From a candidate division KSB1 bacterium (lineage in GTDB: Bacteria > Zhuqueibacterota > Zhuqueibacteria > JANLFK01 > Oleimicrobiaceae), in assembly GCA_034506335.1 (NCBI GenBank), contig JAPDPR010000024.1, positions 1 to 48,022 of the forward strand: a stretch of 48,022 bases of DNA. The letters run 5' to 3'. Numbering within the stretch: the first letter of the stretch is position 1; the number at the start of each line of letters is the position of its first letter. Below the pieces are notes generated by a model. It was not told where the DNA came from. It ran no database searches and worked only from the letters and a program-made list of their open reading frames with translations. A program made the translations under genes and the position numbers. Positions 24,609 to 35,600 of the stretch are shown piece by piece.

Positions 24609-24808
24609 CCCAGAAGGAAAAGCAGTTGGCGCCAGGCCGGCAGCGGAACGTCCTGCAGAGTTGAGTGTTCCTAACTGTCTTTCTCTGTGCGAGGGCGCAT
24701 CCGCTCTGGGTGAACGCGGAGGACACAGAGGAAGGAGGTGCGCGGCATCAAGCGGTAAGGCTTTTGTCTCCAAATATCCGACCATAACCTTACGAGGGAG
24801 TGTGGCAC

Positions 24809-27800
24809 ATGAGGATGAGAACTGCCTTTATCGGGATGTTGCTGGCGGCGTACGGTCTGGTCTTTGCTGGCACCACCGGCAAGATCGCGGGAGTGGTGAC
24901 CGACGCCGAGACAGGCCAACCACTCCCGGCGGTTAATGTCGTCATCGAGGGCACCACGATGGGGGCCGCAACCGCACTAGACGGCCACTACGTGATTCTT
25001 AACGTGCCCCCTGGTGTCTATACATTGCGTGCCTCGATGATGGGCTACGCCACCGTGACGGTCACCGATGTGCGCGTGAAAATTGACCTCACCACCACCC
25101 AGGACTTCAAGCTAGCGCCGCAGACCCTACTGGGGCAGGAAGTGGTGGTGGTGGCCGAGCGGCCGGTGGTCCAGGTGGACGTGGCCGCCAGCCAAAAGAA
25201 CGTCACTGCCAGCGAGATCACTGCGCTTCCGGTCACGAAGGTGACCGATGCCATTGGGCTGCAAGCTGGTGTCACCTCTGGCCTGGGTATCAGGGGCAGT
25301 GGCTCCGACCAGGCCATTTTCATGGTGGACGGGGTGGTTCTGCGCGATGAGCGAGACAACCGGCCCATCACCGGTGTGCCCCTCAGCGCCGTGCGTGAGG
25401 TGTCAGTCCAGGTCGGCGGCTTCAGCGCAGAGTACACCAACGTCCGCTCCGGGGTGGTGAACGTCGTCACGCGGGAAGGAGACCCAAAAGGTTACAGCGG
25501 CACGCTTACCTTCAAGATTCGTCCTCCTGGCCCCAAACATTTTGGCATTTCTCCCTACGACCGCAATTCATACTGGCTCAGACCCTACCTGGATGATGCC
25601 GTGTGCTGGACAGGCACCAAGAACGGTGCCTGGGACGCGTACACCCAGCGTCAGTACCCAGAGTTTGATGGCTGGAACAAAGTTTCAGCCCTCACACTGC
25701 AGGACGATGACCCCAGCAACGACCTCACCCCCCAGGGGGCGCAACAGGTCTTCTTGTGGGAACACCGCAAGCAAGGTGACATCAAAGACCCTGATTACTT
25801 GTTTGACGCGGGCTTCGGTGGGCCAGTGCCTCTTGTCGGCAAGTATCTGGGTAATCTGCGGTTCTTTGCTTCCGGTCGCCGGGAGGAGAACCAGTACCTC
25901 ATCGAGCTTTCACGCAAGTCGATTCTGGACCAGAGCTTCATGTTGCGGATGTCATCGGACATCAATCCCTCCATGAAGCTTTCGTTTATTGGCCTGTACG
26001 GCGAAACGCATGCAGTCTCTTCGAGTTTTTCCGGCGGCACATCATATTTCGAGACTGCCGAAGAGATTGCAGAGCAGATGACCACTGGAAGCTTCACTGT
26101 GCCGACCCGTTACTACACCAACATCTACTGGTCGCCAACCTCCCGTTTCTACCACACCGCGACCCTCAAGTGGACCCATGTGCTGAGCCCCAGCACCTTC
26201 TACGAGGTGCAGCTCAAGCGGATGGGCAAGAAGTACTACACCCGGCCCGGCCGGTATCGCAATACCTCGAAGCTATACGAAGTTTTCCCCGGCTACTACC
26301 TGGATGAGCGGCCGTTCGGCTTTTCTGAGGAACCCATCTTTGGCATCGACGGCGTCTTCATCATGGGTGGGCCAGTGAGCGTGTCGCGAGACTACAGCCG
26401 GCTAGCAACCTACACCGGGCGTGCGGACCTGGTCAGCCAAGTAGACCGTCGCAACCAGGTGAAGGCGGGTGCTGAATTCGTATATGACATCTTCGACATG
26501 TCCTTTGGCCAGTACAACGCCTACCTGCCCGAAGGCAACACCTGGACTAGGGTTGACCAGAGCCCGTATCGAGGCACGTTCTACGTGACCGACAAGATCG
26601 AGTTTGAAGGCTTCATTTCCAACCTTGGGCTTGTGCTGGACTACAGCAACCCCAACGGCAATTGGTTCGATGTCGATGCCTACGACCGGGGGTTCTTCTC
26701 GCAGCAGTACCGTGAGGAGCGCGAGTCGCAGTATCGAACCAAGAAGCCGGAGACGCGGTGGACCCTGAGCCCACGGCTGGCAATCTCGCATCCCATCACG
26801 GCCAGCTCCAAGCTCTACTTCAACTATGGCCACTACCGGCAGATGCCCACCTCTGAGCGGCTCTACCGGGTGCAACGCTCTGCCATCAACGCGGTGGACT
26901 ATCTCGGCGATCCGACCATCGCGCTTGCGCGGACGGTCTCCTACGAACTGGGTTACGACCATGCGCTGGGCAGGGACTACCTGCTGCACCTCTCCGCCTA
27001 CTACAAGGACATCACCGACGAAGAATACTGGGTGCGCTACATCAGCTTTGACGGCAAAGTCAACTACTACAAGCTGACGAACAATGCCTATGAGGACATT
27101 CGCGGTTTTGAGGCGGACATCACCAAGCTATGGGGGGCGTGGCTGACCGGAGACCTCAACTATGAATACCGCGTGGAGACCTCTGGCCAATTTGGGCGCG
27201 CCTACATGTACGAAAACCCGGCTGACCAGCGGGAGTACGAACGGCGCAATCCGGTGCAATCTAAGCCCAGGCCACGGCCTCGCTTCAAGGCCTATGTGGA
27301 TCTGCACACGCCTCCTTCTTACGGCCCTGAGATTGTGGGGCAAAAGGTCCTGGGCGACTGGCACCTGAACCTGGTGGGGAGATGGACCGCAGGCAGCTGG
27401 TTCACTTGGAACCCGAACAATGTGCCCGGTATCACCTACAACGTCCAGTGGAAGGACTACTACAACGTGGACTTGAAGTTGTCCAAGGTTTTCCCCATCG
27501 GCAAGTTCGACGTCAAGCTTTTCGTTGATATCTACAACCTGTTCAACATCAAGCGGTTCTCCGGTCTATCCCACGTTAATGTGTTCGACTACAACTACTA
27601 CATGCAGTCGCTGCATCTGCCGAAAGACGTGGGTAATGCCCTGGGCTACCTGTACATACCGGGCGATGACCAACCGGGCGACTACCGCAAAGACGGCGTG
27701 GCGTTCCAGCCCATGGAACCGGTGCCGGACATGAAGGACGTGAGCAAGCTGAATCCGCAGGTTATTTACTACGATTTGAGCAGGCAGAAGTACTTTGAGT

Positions 27801-27952
27801 GCATTGGCGGCCAGTGGGTCATGGTTCCCGAGCCGAAGATCAAGAAACTTTTGGACGACAAGGCATATATTGACATGCCCAACCAGACCCACTTCACGTT
27901 CCTGAACCCGCGGAGTGTATTCTTTGGAGTCACGATCGACTTTCGCCTGTAG
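24809..27952 (+). CDS. Large TonB-dependent receptor, module A
   Basis: A 1047-residue outer-membrane receptor. Signal peptide (MRMRTAFIGMLLAAYGLVFA), then a CarboxypepD_reg-like domain (TGKIAGVVTDAETGQPLP to ~residue 105). The plug follows (FMVDGVVLRDERDNRP, VSVQVGGFSAEYTNVRSGVV, NVVTREGD) and then a long barrel with many aromatic strands and an end in VFFGVTIDFRL. The size and domain order resemble SusC-like and Oar-type receptors. ATG 24809 has GAGGGAG eight bases upstream. It is 40 bases before its secreted partner and heads a probable seven-gene operon. The receptor of module B (32604-35633) is clearly homologous along its whole length, including the C-terminal IDMPNxTxFTFLxPR segment. 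Ligand unknown. Confidence 0.92.
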   Translation: MRMRTAFIGMLLAAYGLVFAGTTGKIAGVVTDAETGQPLPAVNVVIEGTTMGAATALDGHYVILNVPPGVYTLRASMMGYATVTVTDVRVKIDLTTTQDFKLAPQTLLGQEVVVVAERPVVQVDVAASQKNVTASEITALPVTKVTDAIGLQAGVTSGLGIRGSGSDQAIFMVDGVVLRDERDNRPITGVPLSAVREVSVQVGGFSAEYTNVRSGVVNVVTREGDPKGYSGTLTFKIRPPGPKHFGISPYDRNSYWLRPYLDDAVCWTGTKNGAWDAYTQRQYPEFDGWNKVSALTLQDDDPSNDLTPQGAQQVFLWEHRKQGDIKDPDYLFDAGFGGPVPLVGKYLGNLRFFASGRREENQYLIELSRKSILDQSFMLRMSSDINPSMKLSFIGLYGETHAVSSSFSGGTSYFETAEEIAEQMTTGSFTVPTRYYTNIYWSPTSRFYHTATLKWTHVLSPSTFYEVQLKRMGKKYYTRPGRYRNTSKLYEVFPGYYLDERPFGFSEEPIFGIDGVFIMGGPVSVSRDYSRLATYTGRADLVSQVDRRNQVKAGAEFVYDIFDMSFGQYNAYLPEGNTWTRVDQSPYRGTFYVTDKIEFEGFISNLGLVLDYSNPNGNWFDVDAYDRGFFSQQYREERESQYRTKKPETRWTLSPRLAISHPITASSKLYFNYGHYRQMPTSERLYRVQRSAINAVDYLGDPTIALARTVSYELGYDHALGRDYLLHLSAYYKDITDEEYWVRYISFDGKVNYYKLTNNAYEDIRGFEADITKLWGAWLTGDLNYEYRVETSGQFGRAYMYENPADQREYERRNPVQSKPRPRPRFKAYVDLHTPPSYGPEIVGQKVLGDWHLNLVGRWTAGSWFTWNPNNVPGITYNVQWKDYYNVDLKLSKVFPIGKFDVKLFVDIYNLFNIKRFSGLSHVNVFDYNYYMQSLHLPKDVGNALGYLYIPGDDQPGDYRKDGVAFQPMEPVPDMKDVSKLNPQVIYYDLSRQKYFECIGGQWVMVPEPKIKKLLDDKAYIDMPNQTHFTFLNPRSVFFGVTIDFRL

Positions 27953-27991
27953 CGAGGCAACAAGAGGATTCACCAAGCAGAAGGGCATACC

Positions 27992-30067
27992 ATGAGAGGA
28001 ATCGCACATTGGCTATTGGCGACGTTGCTGGCGCTGGCGCTGCTACCGGTGCCGGGGCGCGCCGACGAGACGAAGTGGATGGCGGTGGGCATGCTCCACG
28101 ATTGGTTCTCCAGCGCGGGCTGTGAGATCGAGGTAGGCCGCCGCCATTTGGTCTCCGATCAGCAGGACGGCCTGCGCTGGCCTGCGCAGTTCCGCTATCA
28201 AGACTGCAAGGCGGCCAAGGCCCTATGGATCGGCGCCACCAACTACCCAGATCCACTGGTGGGCGTTACCTTCAACTACAAGGTTGTTCACTGCGGGCCG
28301 CGCGTGCTGAACGAAGAGAGCGAGTTCATGCCGGTCACCTTCAAAATGTACGGCAAGCACGAACGGCCACTGGTGCTGGTGGATGGCATCCCCGGCGGGG
28401 TTTTAGACTACCTGGATTTTGTCGATGAGGTGGACCCCAACTTGGTGGCCGACCGTGTCCTGTATAACGAGGTCAATACAGGGATTGGCATCACCGAGAA
28501 ACGCACCATCTATGCCTATAGCCAGCAGCACCACAACAACTACTTCATCTACGACTATGTGTTCAAGAATACGGGCATCGTCGACACCAAGGGGACCAAG
28601 CACAATTTGACCTTGGAAGGCGTCGTATTCTTCTTCCAATATCGCTACTCGCCATGCCGCGAGGTCGGCCCGTATGGATACTACTGGATGCCCCAGTCGT
28701 CATCCTGGGGGCACAACGCCATGAACGACAGCATGCTTGTGTACGACCCGCAGACCGGCGAGCCCTATTTGTCGCTGTACACCTGGCATGGCATCCACTC
28801 CAAAGCGGGGTTCGACAATATTGGTGCCCCGGATATTCGGCCCAATGGCGATGGCCGCCTGGGGGCTGCGCAGCATGTGGGCATCGTGGTGCTGCACGCC
28901 GACAAGTCCGCCACCGACAAGTCCCATGACCCGGCGCAGCCGACCACCACGCAGTTCCTCGGCTCCGATGTGCCGATCACCTCGGGCAACGACGCTTTCA
29001 ACCCCGGCAAGATGGCCGAAGAGTATGCGGCGATGACTGCAGGTCACCCGCTGAAGATGCACGCCGATGCCGTGTGGGAGTCGGGGCAGGCAGCCGACAT
29101 CTGGGGCTCCACCCCCGGTGGTTTTTCCCATTGCGCCGGATTTGGGCCGTACACCATGGCCCCTGGCGATAGCATTCACATCGTGATTGCGGAGGGGGTA
29201 GCGGGCCTGAGTAGGGACAAGTGCATTGAGGTGGGGGCGAAATGGCTGGCCGGGGGGAGCGGTCCCTTCACGCTCCCTGACGGCTCTACAACCACCAATC
29301 GTGACGAGTACAAAGACAAGTGGGTGTTCACGGGGCGCGACTCGCTGTTCAAGACCTTCCAGCGCGCAATCATGACCTACAAGTTGAACTACAACATCCC
29401 CATGCCGCCTCCGCCGCCAAAGATTTTCGAGGTGACAGGCGGTGGCGACCGGGTGATCCTCAAGTGGTCCAGCGAACCTGAGTCGTGGCCAGGATTCGCC
29501 GGATACCGTGTCTACCGCACCATCCACATCCCGGATACCACCTACCAGCTGGTTTTTGCATGTGGGCCGGGCACCGATCACCCCACCATCGTCAATCAGT
29601 TTGAAGACTTTAGCGCGGTGCGCGGGTTCGATTACTACTACTACATCACCAGCGTAGACGATGGCTCACGCAATGTGACGTCGGCCAACCCGCCTGGGCC
29701 GCTGGAGAGCAGCTTGTTCTACACACGGACCAATGAGCCGGTACGCTTGAAGCGGCAGGCAGGCAAGAGTCTGGCGGACATCAGGGTGGTGCCCAATCCT
29801 TACAACATTCGCGCCCGCGACTTGCAGTATGGCTACGGGGCACCGGACCGCATCATGTTCTTGGATATTCCGCCGGTGTGCACCATCAAGATTTTCACGG
29901 AGCGGGGCGATTTGATTGAGACTATCGAGCACACCGATGGGAGCGGCGACGCCGCCTGGAACTCCATCACCTCCTCCAGGCAGGTGGTGGTCAGCGGCGT
30001 GTACATCGCTTACTTCGAGACGCCCGATGGGCAGAGCACCTACCGGAAGTTTGTCATCATTCGGTAG
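27992..30067 (+). CDS. Secreted ~690-residue partner protein with VPNPYN-type C-terminal domain, module A
   Basis: A 691-residue exported protein of a family I cannot name. A signal peptide ends near PGRADE. The large N-terminal region (to ~470) is shared with the module B protein: AYSQQHHNNYFIYDYVFKNT, FDNIGAPDIRPNG and a histidine/lysine-rich VVLHADKSATDKSHDP. Residues ~478-580 look like a fibronectin-III-like domain (ILKWSSEPESWPGFAGYRVY). The last ~95 residues (IRVVPNPYNIRARDLQYGY, CTIKIFTERGDLIETIEHTD, a VVVSGVYIAYFE strand and KFVIIR end) form the FlgD-like/type IX sorting-style domain common in KSB1-like genomes. It therefore probably reaches the cell surface. Gene order suggests it works with the adjacent receptor. 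Confidence 0.8.
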   Translation: MRGIAHWLLATLLALALLPVPGRADETKWMAVGMLHDWFSSAGCEIEVGRRHLVSDQQDGLRWPAQFRYQDCKAAKALWIGATNYPDPLVGVTFNYKVVHCGPRVLNEESEFMPVTFKMYGKHERPLVLVDGIPGGVLDYLDFVDEVDPNLVADRVLYNEVNTGIGITEKRTIYAYSQQHHNNYFIYDYVFKNTGIVDTKGTKHNLTLEGVVFFFQYRYSPCREVGPYGYYWMPQSSSWGHNAMNDSMLVYDPQTGEPYLSLYTWHGIHSKAGFDNIGAPDIRPNGDGRLGAAQHVGIVVLHADKSATDKSHDPAQPTTTQFLGSDVPITSGNDAFNPGKMAEEYAAMTAGHPLKMHADAVWESGQAADIWGSTPGGFSHCAGFGPYTMAPGDSIHIVIAEGVAGLSRDKCIEVGAKWLAGGSGPFTLPDGSTTTNRDEYKDKWVFTGRDSLFKTFQRAIMTYKLNYNIPMPPPPPKIFEVTGGGDRVILKWSSEPESWPGFAGYRVYRTIHIPDTTYQLVFACGPGTDHPTIVNQFEDFSAVRGFDYYYYITSVDDGSRNVTSANPPGPLESSLFYTRTNEPVRLKRQAGKSLADIRVVPNPYNIRARDLQYGYGAPDRIMFLDIPPVCTIKIFTERGDLIETIEHTDGSGDAAWNSITSSRQVVVSGVYIAYFETPDGQSTYRKFVIIR

Positions 30068-30118
30068 GATGTCGGTAGGTAGACCGAAGTTCACCACAAG
30101 TTAAGGGAGACGTCGATA

Positions 30119-31177
30119 ATGGAAAGACGCATGGTCAGTCTGTTGACGGTGCTCCTTGTCGTGGCGCTCAGCGTCATGACGGGTGCTGCAGCCGACAAAA
30201 AGTTGGCGCAGACAGGGTTTCAGTTCCTTAGCGTGCCCACCGAGGCGCGGGCTGCGGCAATGGGCGAGGCGTTCACCACGGTAGCCGGGTATTCGGGGTC
30301 GATGCTCTACAACCCTGCCAATATGGCGCGCGTCAACTCGTTGGTGGACATCTCCATTAGCCAGAACAAATGGATTGCCGACATCAACCATATGTCCGGC
30401 ACCATCGCAGTCAATCCGTGGCGGGGGGAATACGGAGTGCTGGGTTTCAGCATCCTGGCGGTGGATTATGGCGAGTTTCTGGGCACGATGGTCGATCCCA
30501 CAACCGAGAAGGGCTATATCGACACCGAGACTTTCACACCCTCGGCATTCGCGGCGGGAGTGGCCTATGCGCGTTCGCTTACCGACCGCTTCAGCGTAGG
30601 TGGGCACGTACGCTACTGCTACCAAAAGCTGGGAACCAGCACGCTGCCAGTGGGGGATGTGAGCGCCGGTGTGACCGAGAAGGTCGAGAATTTCCAGGAT
30701 GTCTTGGCATTCGACTTTGGGACACTGTATCGCACCGGCTTTCGCACGCTGGCCTTTGGCATGAGCGTGCGTAACTTTTCCAAAGAGATCAAATTCCAGA
30801 AGGAAGGCTTCCAGCTCCCCCTCACCTTCAGGATCGGTGTGTCCATGGAGCTCTTGGAGCTGGTGTTGGGCAAGAACGACATGCACTCGCTTCTCCTTTC
30901 CGTGGACGCCAGCCACCCGCGCGACTACCCCGAGCAGCTTAGCATAGGGGCTGAGTACACTTTTATGGGGATGTTGGCGCTGCGAGGTGGTTACACCACG
31001 GGTTATCGTCATACCGAAAAGGAGAAGGGCGAGTACGGGAATCCGGATCGTGGGCTTAGCTTTGGGTTTGGCGTACAAAAGCTCTTTGGCGACCGCCTGA
31101 TCGCCCTCGACTACGCTTACATCCCGTTCGGTGTGTTTGATGCGGTGCAGATGATGTCTTTCCGGCTGGCATTGTAG
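30119..31177 (+). CDS. PorV/PorQ-family outer-membrane protein
   Basis: A 352-residue beta-barrel of the PorV family. Marks are a signal peptide (VLLVVALSVMTGAAA), the diagnostic FLSVPTEARAAAMGEAFTTV hatch, SMLYNPANMARV, and regular amphipathic strands to a C-terminal MSFRLAL. PorV (LptO) proteins shuttle type IX secretion substrates to the surface attachment complex. Having one between a sorting-tail protein and a lipoprotein suggests a dedicated export partner for this operon. ATG 30119 follows GGGAGA. It lies 51 bases after the partner gene and 49 before the lipoprotein gene. Module B has no such gene, so either this copy serves both modules or B uses another. Confidence 0.85.
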   Translation: MERRMVSLLTVLLVVALSVMTGAAADKKLAQTGFQFLSVPTEARAAAMGEAFTTVAGYSGSMLYNPANMARVNSLVDISISQNKWIADINHMSGTIAVNPWRGEYGVLGFSILAVDYGEFLGTMVDPTTEKGYIDTETFTPSAFAAGVAYARSLTDRFSVGGHVRYCYQKLGTSTLPVGDVSAGVTEKVENFQDVLAFDFGTLYRTGFRTLAFGMSVRNFSKEIKFQKEGFQLPLTFRIGVSMELLELVLGKNDMHSLLLSVDASHPRDYPEQLSIGAEYTFMGMLALRGGYTTGYRHTEKEKGEYGNPDRGLSFGFGVQKLFGDRLIALDYAYIPFGVFDAVQMMSFRLAL

Positions 31178-31226
31178 TGCCCAGCGCGCGAGACAACCGA
31201 ACGTGCTGAAACACAGGAGACGCACC

Positions 31227-32426
31227 ATGAGCGCGAGAGACTCCAGGTTGGCAGCCATTCTGGCTCTGGGATTGCTGGCGGCGTGGTTGGCGGGATGCGA
31301 GAACGAATACCCCGAGAGCCTGTACAACCCGAACTTCCAGGGGAGACCCACCCCAGTCATCACTGCGATCATTCCGCCCGATAGCGCCCTGGCGGGCATC
31401 GGCCAGATCATTATCCAGGGCCAGAACTTTTCCCCGGTTTTGGAGGAAAACTTTGTCTATTTCGGCAAAACCGCGGCTCAGCTCTTGTCCGCCAGCGCTA
31501 CCGAGCTCCGGGTCAAGACCCCCAATGTGACCGGAGACTCGCTCAATGTCAAGGTAGCAGTGCACGGGGCCTTGCTATTCAGCAACGTCGTCAAATACAA
31601 GCTCCTGACGGCGATCTGGGACTGGGGGGCCTTTTTGGCCGCGGATGACCCGTGGGCGATCACCTGCGACGCCAATGAGAACCTCTACGTGGACCTCACC
31701 ACGAGGAACGTCGACCTAGTGACCAAAGACAATGTGCGCAGCACCTACGGGACGGTGCCTTTTGTGAAGGGTACCGGCATGAAGATGGGGCCGGGCGGCT
31801 ATCTCTACGTGGCGCGGACAACCACCGCCCTGTACCGCATTCCACCGGGTGGCGGTGCGGCAGCAAAGTGGGTCGACGCCCCAGGCAAGGTCTATGACTT
31901 TGACTTCGCGCCCACCAAGTCGATGTACGCGGGCGGCGATGGCAATGACCTGTACCTGATCAAACCCGATGGTACCGGCAGCAAGGTGGCCAGTTATCGC
32001 AAGGTGTACATCAGGGCGGTGCGGGTATTCAACGGCTACGTCTACGTGGGCGGTAGAGATTCCACTGGCGCGCAGTACATCTGGCGCAACCAGATCCTGC
32101 CAGACGAACAGCTGGGCCCGACTGAGGTCTATTTCGCGTGGAGCACCAAGGTTGACCCCACTTCCCAGGTCTATGCCCTGACCTTTGCGCAAGACGGCGA
32201 CATGTACGTGGGCACCGACCATGCAGCCGGCATCATGATCGTGCATCCGGATGGGTCGTTTGAGCCGCTCTATGAAGGTTTGCTCAAACCGTACGTGTTC
32301 TCGTTGGCCTGGGGTGCGGGTTCGTATCTCTACGCCAATCAGCGGAACGATACCGATCCTGCTCAGAAGAGGATGATGAAGATCAATGTGCTGAAGCAGG
32401 GTGCGCCGTACTATGGGTGGCAATAG
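31227..32426 (+). CDS. IPT/TIG and beta-propeller lipoprotein, module A
   Basis: A 399-residue lipoprotein. The lipobox LAGC (Cys24) ends a clear signal peptide. Residues ~40-125 form an IPT/TIG immunoglobulin-like domain (ITAIIPPDSALAGIGQIIIQ, GQNFSPVLEENFVYFGK). Residues ~130-390 are NHL-like beta-propeller repeats with recurring LYVA/MYAGG/VYVGGRD/MYVGTD strands. It ends KINVLKQGAPYYGWQ, nearly the same as the module B paralogue. The start is ATG 31227 with GGAG seven bases upstream rather than an earlier GTG. By position it could be the surface-exposed ligand-binding lipoprotein of the receptor, comparable in role to SusE/F-type proteins, which is inference. Confidence 0.85.
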   Translation: MSARDSRLAAILALGLLAAWLAGCENEYPESLYNPNFQGRPTPVITAIIPPDSALAGIGQIIIQGQNFSPVLEENFVYFGKTAAQLLSASATELRVKTPNVTGDSLNVKVAVHGALLFSNVVKYKLLTAIWDWGAFLAADDPWAITCDANENLYVDLTTRNVDLVTKDNVRSTYGTVPFVKGTGMKMGPGGYLYVARTTTALYRIPPGGGAAAKWVDAPGKVYDFDFAPTKSMYAGGDGNDLYLIKPDGTGSKVASYRKVYIRAVRVFNGYVYVGGRDSTGAQYIWRNQILPDEQLGPTEVYFAWSTKVDPTSQVYALTFAQDGDMYVGTDHAAGIMIVHPDGSFEPLYEGLLKPYVFSLAWGAGSYLYANQRNDTDPAQKRMMKINVLKQGAPYYGWQ

Positions 32427-32603
32427 CTGACCCTGCAACGCGGCGCAGCAGTGGCCCATAGCGGTTGCATAGGCAGGTGATGGGCCCGTGTGGCGGGTGG
32501 GGTCGCCGCCCAGCGGTGGGAGGCGCGCAATGAGTGGGGGATGCATACTGTCCTCCCGTGGGACTGTCCTGCTGCCGAATGTCCAAGCCAGGAGGCAGAT
32601 ATT

Positions 32604-35600
32604 GTGAAAATGCGAGTCTTTTTCGTGCTTATCGCGTGCGGTCTTGCCGCCGGTCTGCTCTACGGTGGTACGACCGGCAAAATCGCCGGCAGGGTGGTAG
32701 ATGCCGAAACGGGCGCGCCTTTGCCGGGGGTGAACGTCATCATTGAGGGCACGCGCATCGGTGCTGCCACCGACGTCAATGGCTACTACGTGATCCTGAA
32801 CGTGCCGCCCGGCACCTATGCCCTGCAGGCCTCGATGATCGGGTACGCCAGGGTGACTGCCACCAACGTGGTGGTGAACGTCGATTTGACCACCACGGTC
32901 GATTTCCGCTTGAAGGCGGAAGTGTTGACAATGGAGCAGGTGGTGGTGGAGGCCGAGCGGCCGATAGTACCGAAGGATGTCTCCGCCAGCCAGGTCAACG
33001 TCGAGTCGCGGGTGATCGCCAGCCTGCCGGTGCAGGAGCTTTCGCAGGTAGTAGGACTGCAGGCAGGTGTGCGCGGGCTGGTCATCCGCGGGGGCGACGC
33101 GCGCCAAGCCGCAGTGCTTATGGACGGGCTGTCACTCAACGATGAACGCTCCAATACGCCCTACACCACTGTCCCACTTTCGGCCGTCAAGGAGGTCCAG
33201 ATCCAGACCGGGGGCTTCAACGCGGAGTACGGCAACCTGCGCTCAGGCATCGTCAATGTGATCACTAAGGAGGCGGACCGCCACCGCTACAGCGGGACGA
33301 TTTCCGCTTTGTACCGCCCGCCTGGCCCGAAGCACTTTGGTCCTTCGATCTACGACCCGAACACATACTTCACGCGGCCCTATCTGGACCCGGCAGTCTG
33401 CTGGACGGGCACGGCAAGCGGCGGGTGGGACAGCTACACCCAGCGCCAATACCCATCGTTTGCCGGCTGGATCGCGGTGGCCGATGCGACGGTGCAGGAT
33501 GGTGATCCGTCCAATGACCTCACCCCAGAGGGGGCACAGCGGCTGTGGAAGTGGCAGCACCGCCGCCAGGGCGACATCACCAAGCCGGACTATGTCATCG
33601 ACTTTTCCTTTGGGGGTCCGATACCGCTGGTGGACGAGTATCTGGGTGGCCTCCGCTTCTTCCTCTCCCACCAGCGCCTGCGCGAGATGTTCGTGTTCCC
33701 GCTCTCGCGCGATGCATACGGGGAAAACGTCAGCCAACTGAAACTGATCTCCGACATCAGCCCCTCGATGAAGTTGGTCCTCACCGGCATGTACGGCGAG
33801 GTGCATTCCGTTTCCCCGTACGACTGGACTACCACCCCCACCGGGGACTTACTGCGCGGCACCTACTCGGTGGCAGATTTGGTGAGCAGCAGCAGCGGCA
33901 ATGCGATCCTCTACATGCCTGGGTACTACAGCCCGGCTTCCATCTACCGCAACATGGTGGGCCTCAAATTCACCCATGTGCTCACCCCACGCACCTTCTA
34001 TGAGGTGAGCCTGCAGAACAACATCAATCGCTACAACACGTTCCAGATGTCCCTGCGCGATACCACCAAGCGCTACGAACCTGTGCCGGGTATCCGCGTG
34101 GATGAGGCACCGTGGGGCTACTGGGGCTATGGCGTGACCGGCATCGGCGACGCGATGATCATCGGCGGCTGGATGAATCTGGGTCGGGACAAGAGCGTCA
34201 TTCAGACCTCCTCGCTTCGCTTCGACCTGACCAGCCAGGTGGATAACCGGAACCAGGTCAAGGCTGGCTTCCAGCTTGTGTACAACGACCTCAACATCAA
34301 GTCGTACACCGAGAACCCAGGCATGAGCACCTGGAACCGGACGCAGACCTATCATCGTTTCCCCTACCGAATTGGCGCGTACGTGCAAGACAAGCTGGAG
34401 TTCCAGGGCTTTATCGCCAATGTGGGCTTGCGTCTGGACTATACCGACCCCAACGGGATTCGTTACGCCCTGCAGCCGTACGATAAGCTGTACCGAGAAG
34501 GATATGGGAAGACTATCGAGAAGGCCGCGCCGGTCACCGACGCCAAGTCGCACCTCTACCTGAGCCCTCGTTTGGGGGTGTCGCACCCCATCACGGAGAA
34601 TTCGAAGCTGTACTTCAACTACGGTCACTTCCTGCAGGAGGCGGCGTCCACGTATCGCTTCCGACTGCAGCGTGAAGCCAATGGTTTGGTGACCTCAATT
34701 GGCAACCCGGACCTGGAGGAGGAGCGGACCGTCGCGTATGAGCTGGGGTACTCGCAGAATCTGTTTGACATGTTCTTGCTCAACATCGCGGCGTACTACC
34801 GGGACATCACCAACCAGCCGGGATGGGTGTACTACCAGAATGTGACCGGGTCGGTCAAGTACAACATTACCGAGAACAACAACTACCAGGACGTGCGTGG
34901 TTTTGAGGTCACCTTGACCAAGCGGGCTGGCGGTTGGGTGAGTGGCTTCGTCAACTACACCTATGAGGTCATCACCAGCGGCTACTTTGGCCTTTTGCGT
35001 TACTACCAGGACCCGAACATGCAGAGGGACTACTTGCGGCAGAACCCTTACCAGGAGAGGCCGCACCCACGTCCCTATGCGCGGGCAAACATCGATTTTC
35101 TGACCCCGCCGGAATTCGGCCCGAAGGTGTTGGGGCTGCGTCCGTTGGGTCTGTGGAACCTGAACGTCCTGGCGAGCTGGCGCGCGGGCGCCTACGAGAC
35201 CTACAACCCCCACAACATCCCCGGCTTGGTGGACAATGTGCAGTGGAAGGATTATTACAACCTCGACCTACGCCTTGCGAAGACCTTCCGCATTAGCCGG
35301 TATGACGTGCAGTTCTACATGGATGTAACCAATGCCCTCAACATCAAGCGACTCAGCTACGCCGGCTTCGCGAACTATTACGACTACCTGGATTACTTAG
35401 AGTCCCTGCACTTCCCGTGGGAGACAGGGGCAGAGCACGGTAACGACCGCATCGGGGAGTATCGAAAGGAAGGGGTAAAATACGAGCCGTATGACCCCAG
35501 CGACCCCACAAAGACCAAAGAGGACCTGGAGAGGATACTCAAGACCAAAGCCTACATCGATATGCCTAATCTGACGTACTTCACCTTCCTTGACCCGCGC

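Larger units (their letters stand above)
24276..24808 (+). other. Long intergenic region upstream of the duplicated receptor operon
   Basis: About 530 bases with no convincing gene. The first ~200 bases encode a 58-codon frame from 24279 that has no recognisable features and is probably not real. Two back-to-back perfect hairpins lie at 24501-24532, a strong promoter at 24580-24608, and a ~190-base leader then runs to the receptor start. The leader is purine-rich in places (GAGGACACAGAGGAAGGAGG near 24718-24737), and I recognise no known riboswitch in it. Confidence 0.6.

Noticed and set aside
24809..30067. Reading module A as a standard SusC/SusD pair
   Set aside because: The receptor fits SusC-like size, but the partner is beta-rich with fibronectin-III and sorting-tail domains and shows no SusD-type TPR helices or SusD lipobox.
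30101..31411. 436-codon minus-strand open frame opposite the PorV gene
   Set aside because: Shadow of the PorV-like gene; no domain recognised.
31716..33107. 463-codon minus-strand open frame spanning the module A/B junction
   Set aside because: It crosses two real plus-strand genes and their intergenic gap, has no ribosome site or signal and shows shadow-type composition.
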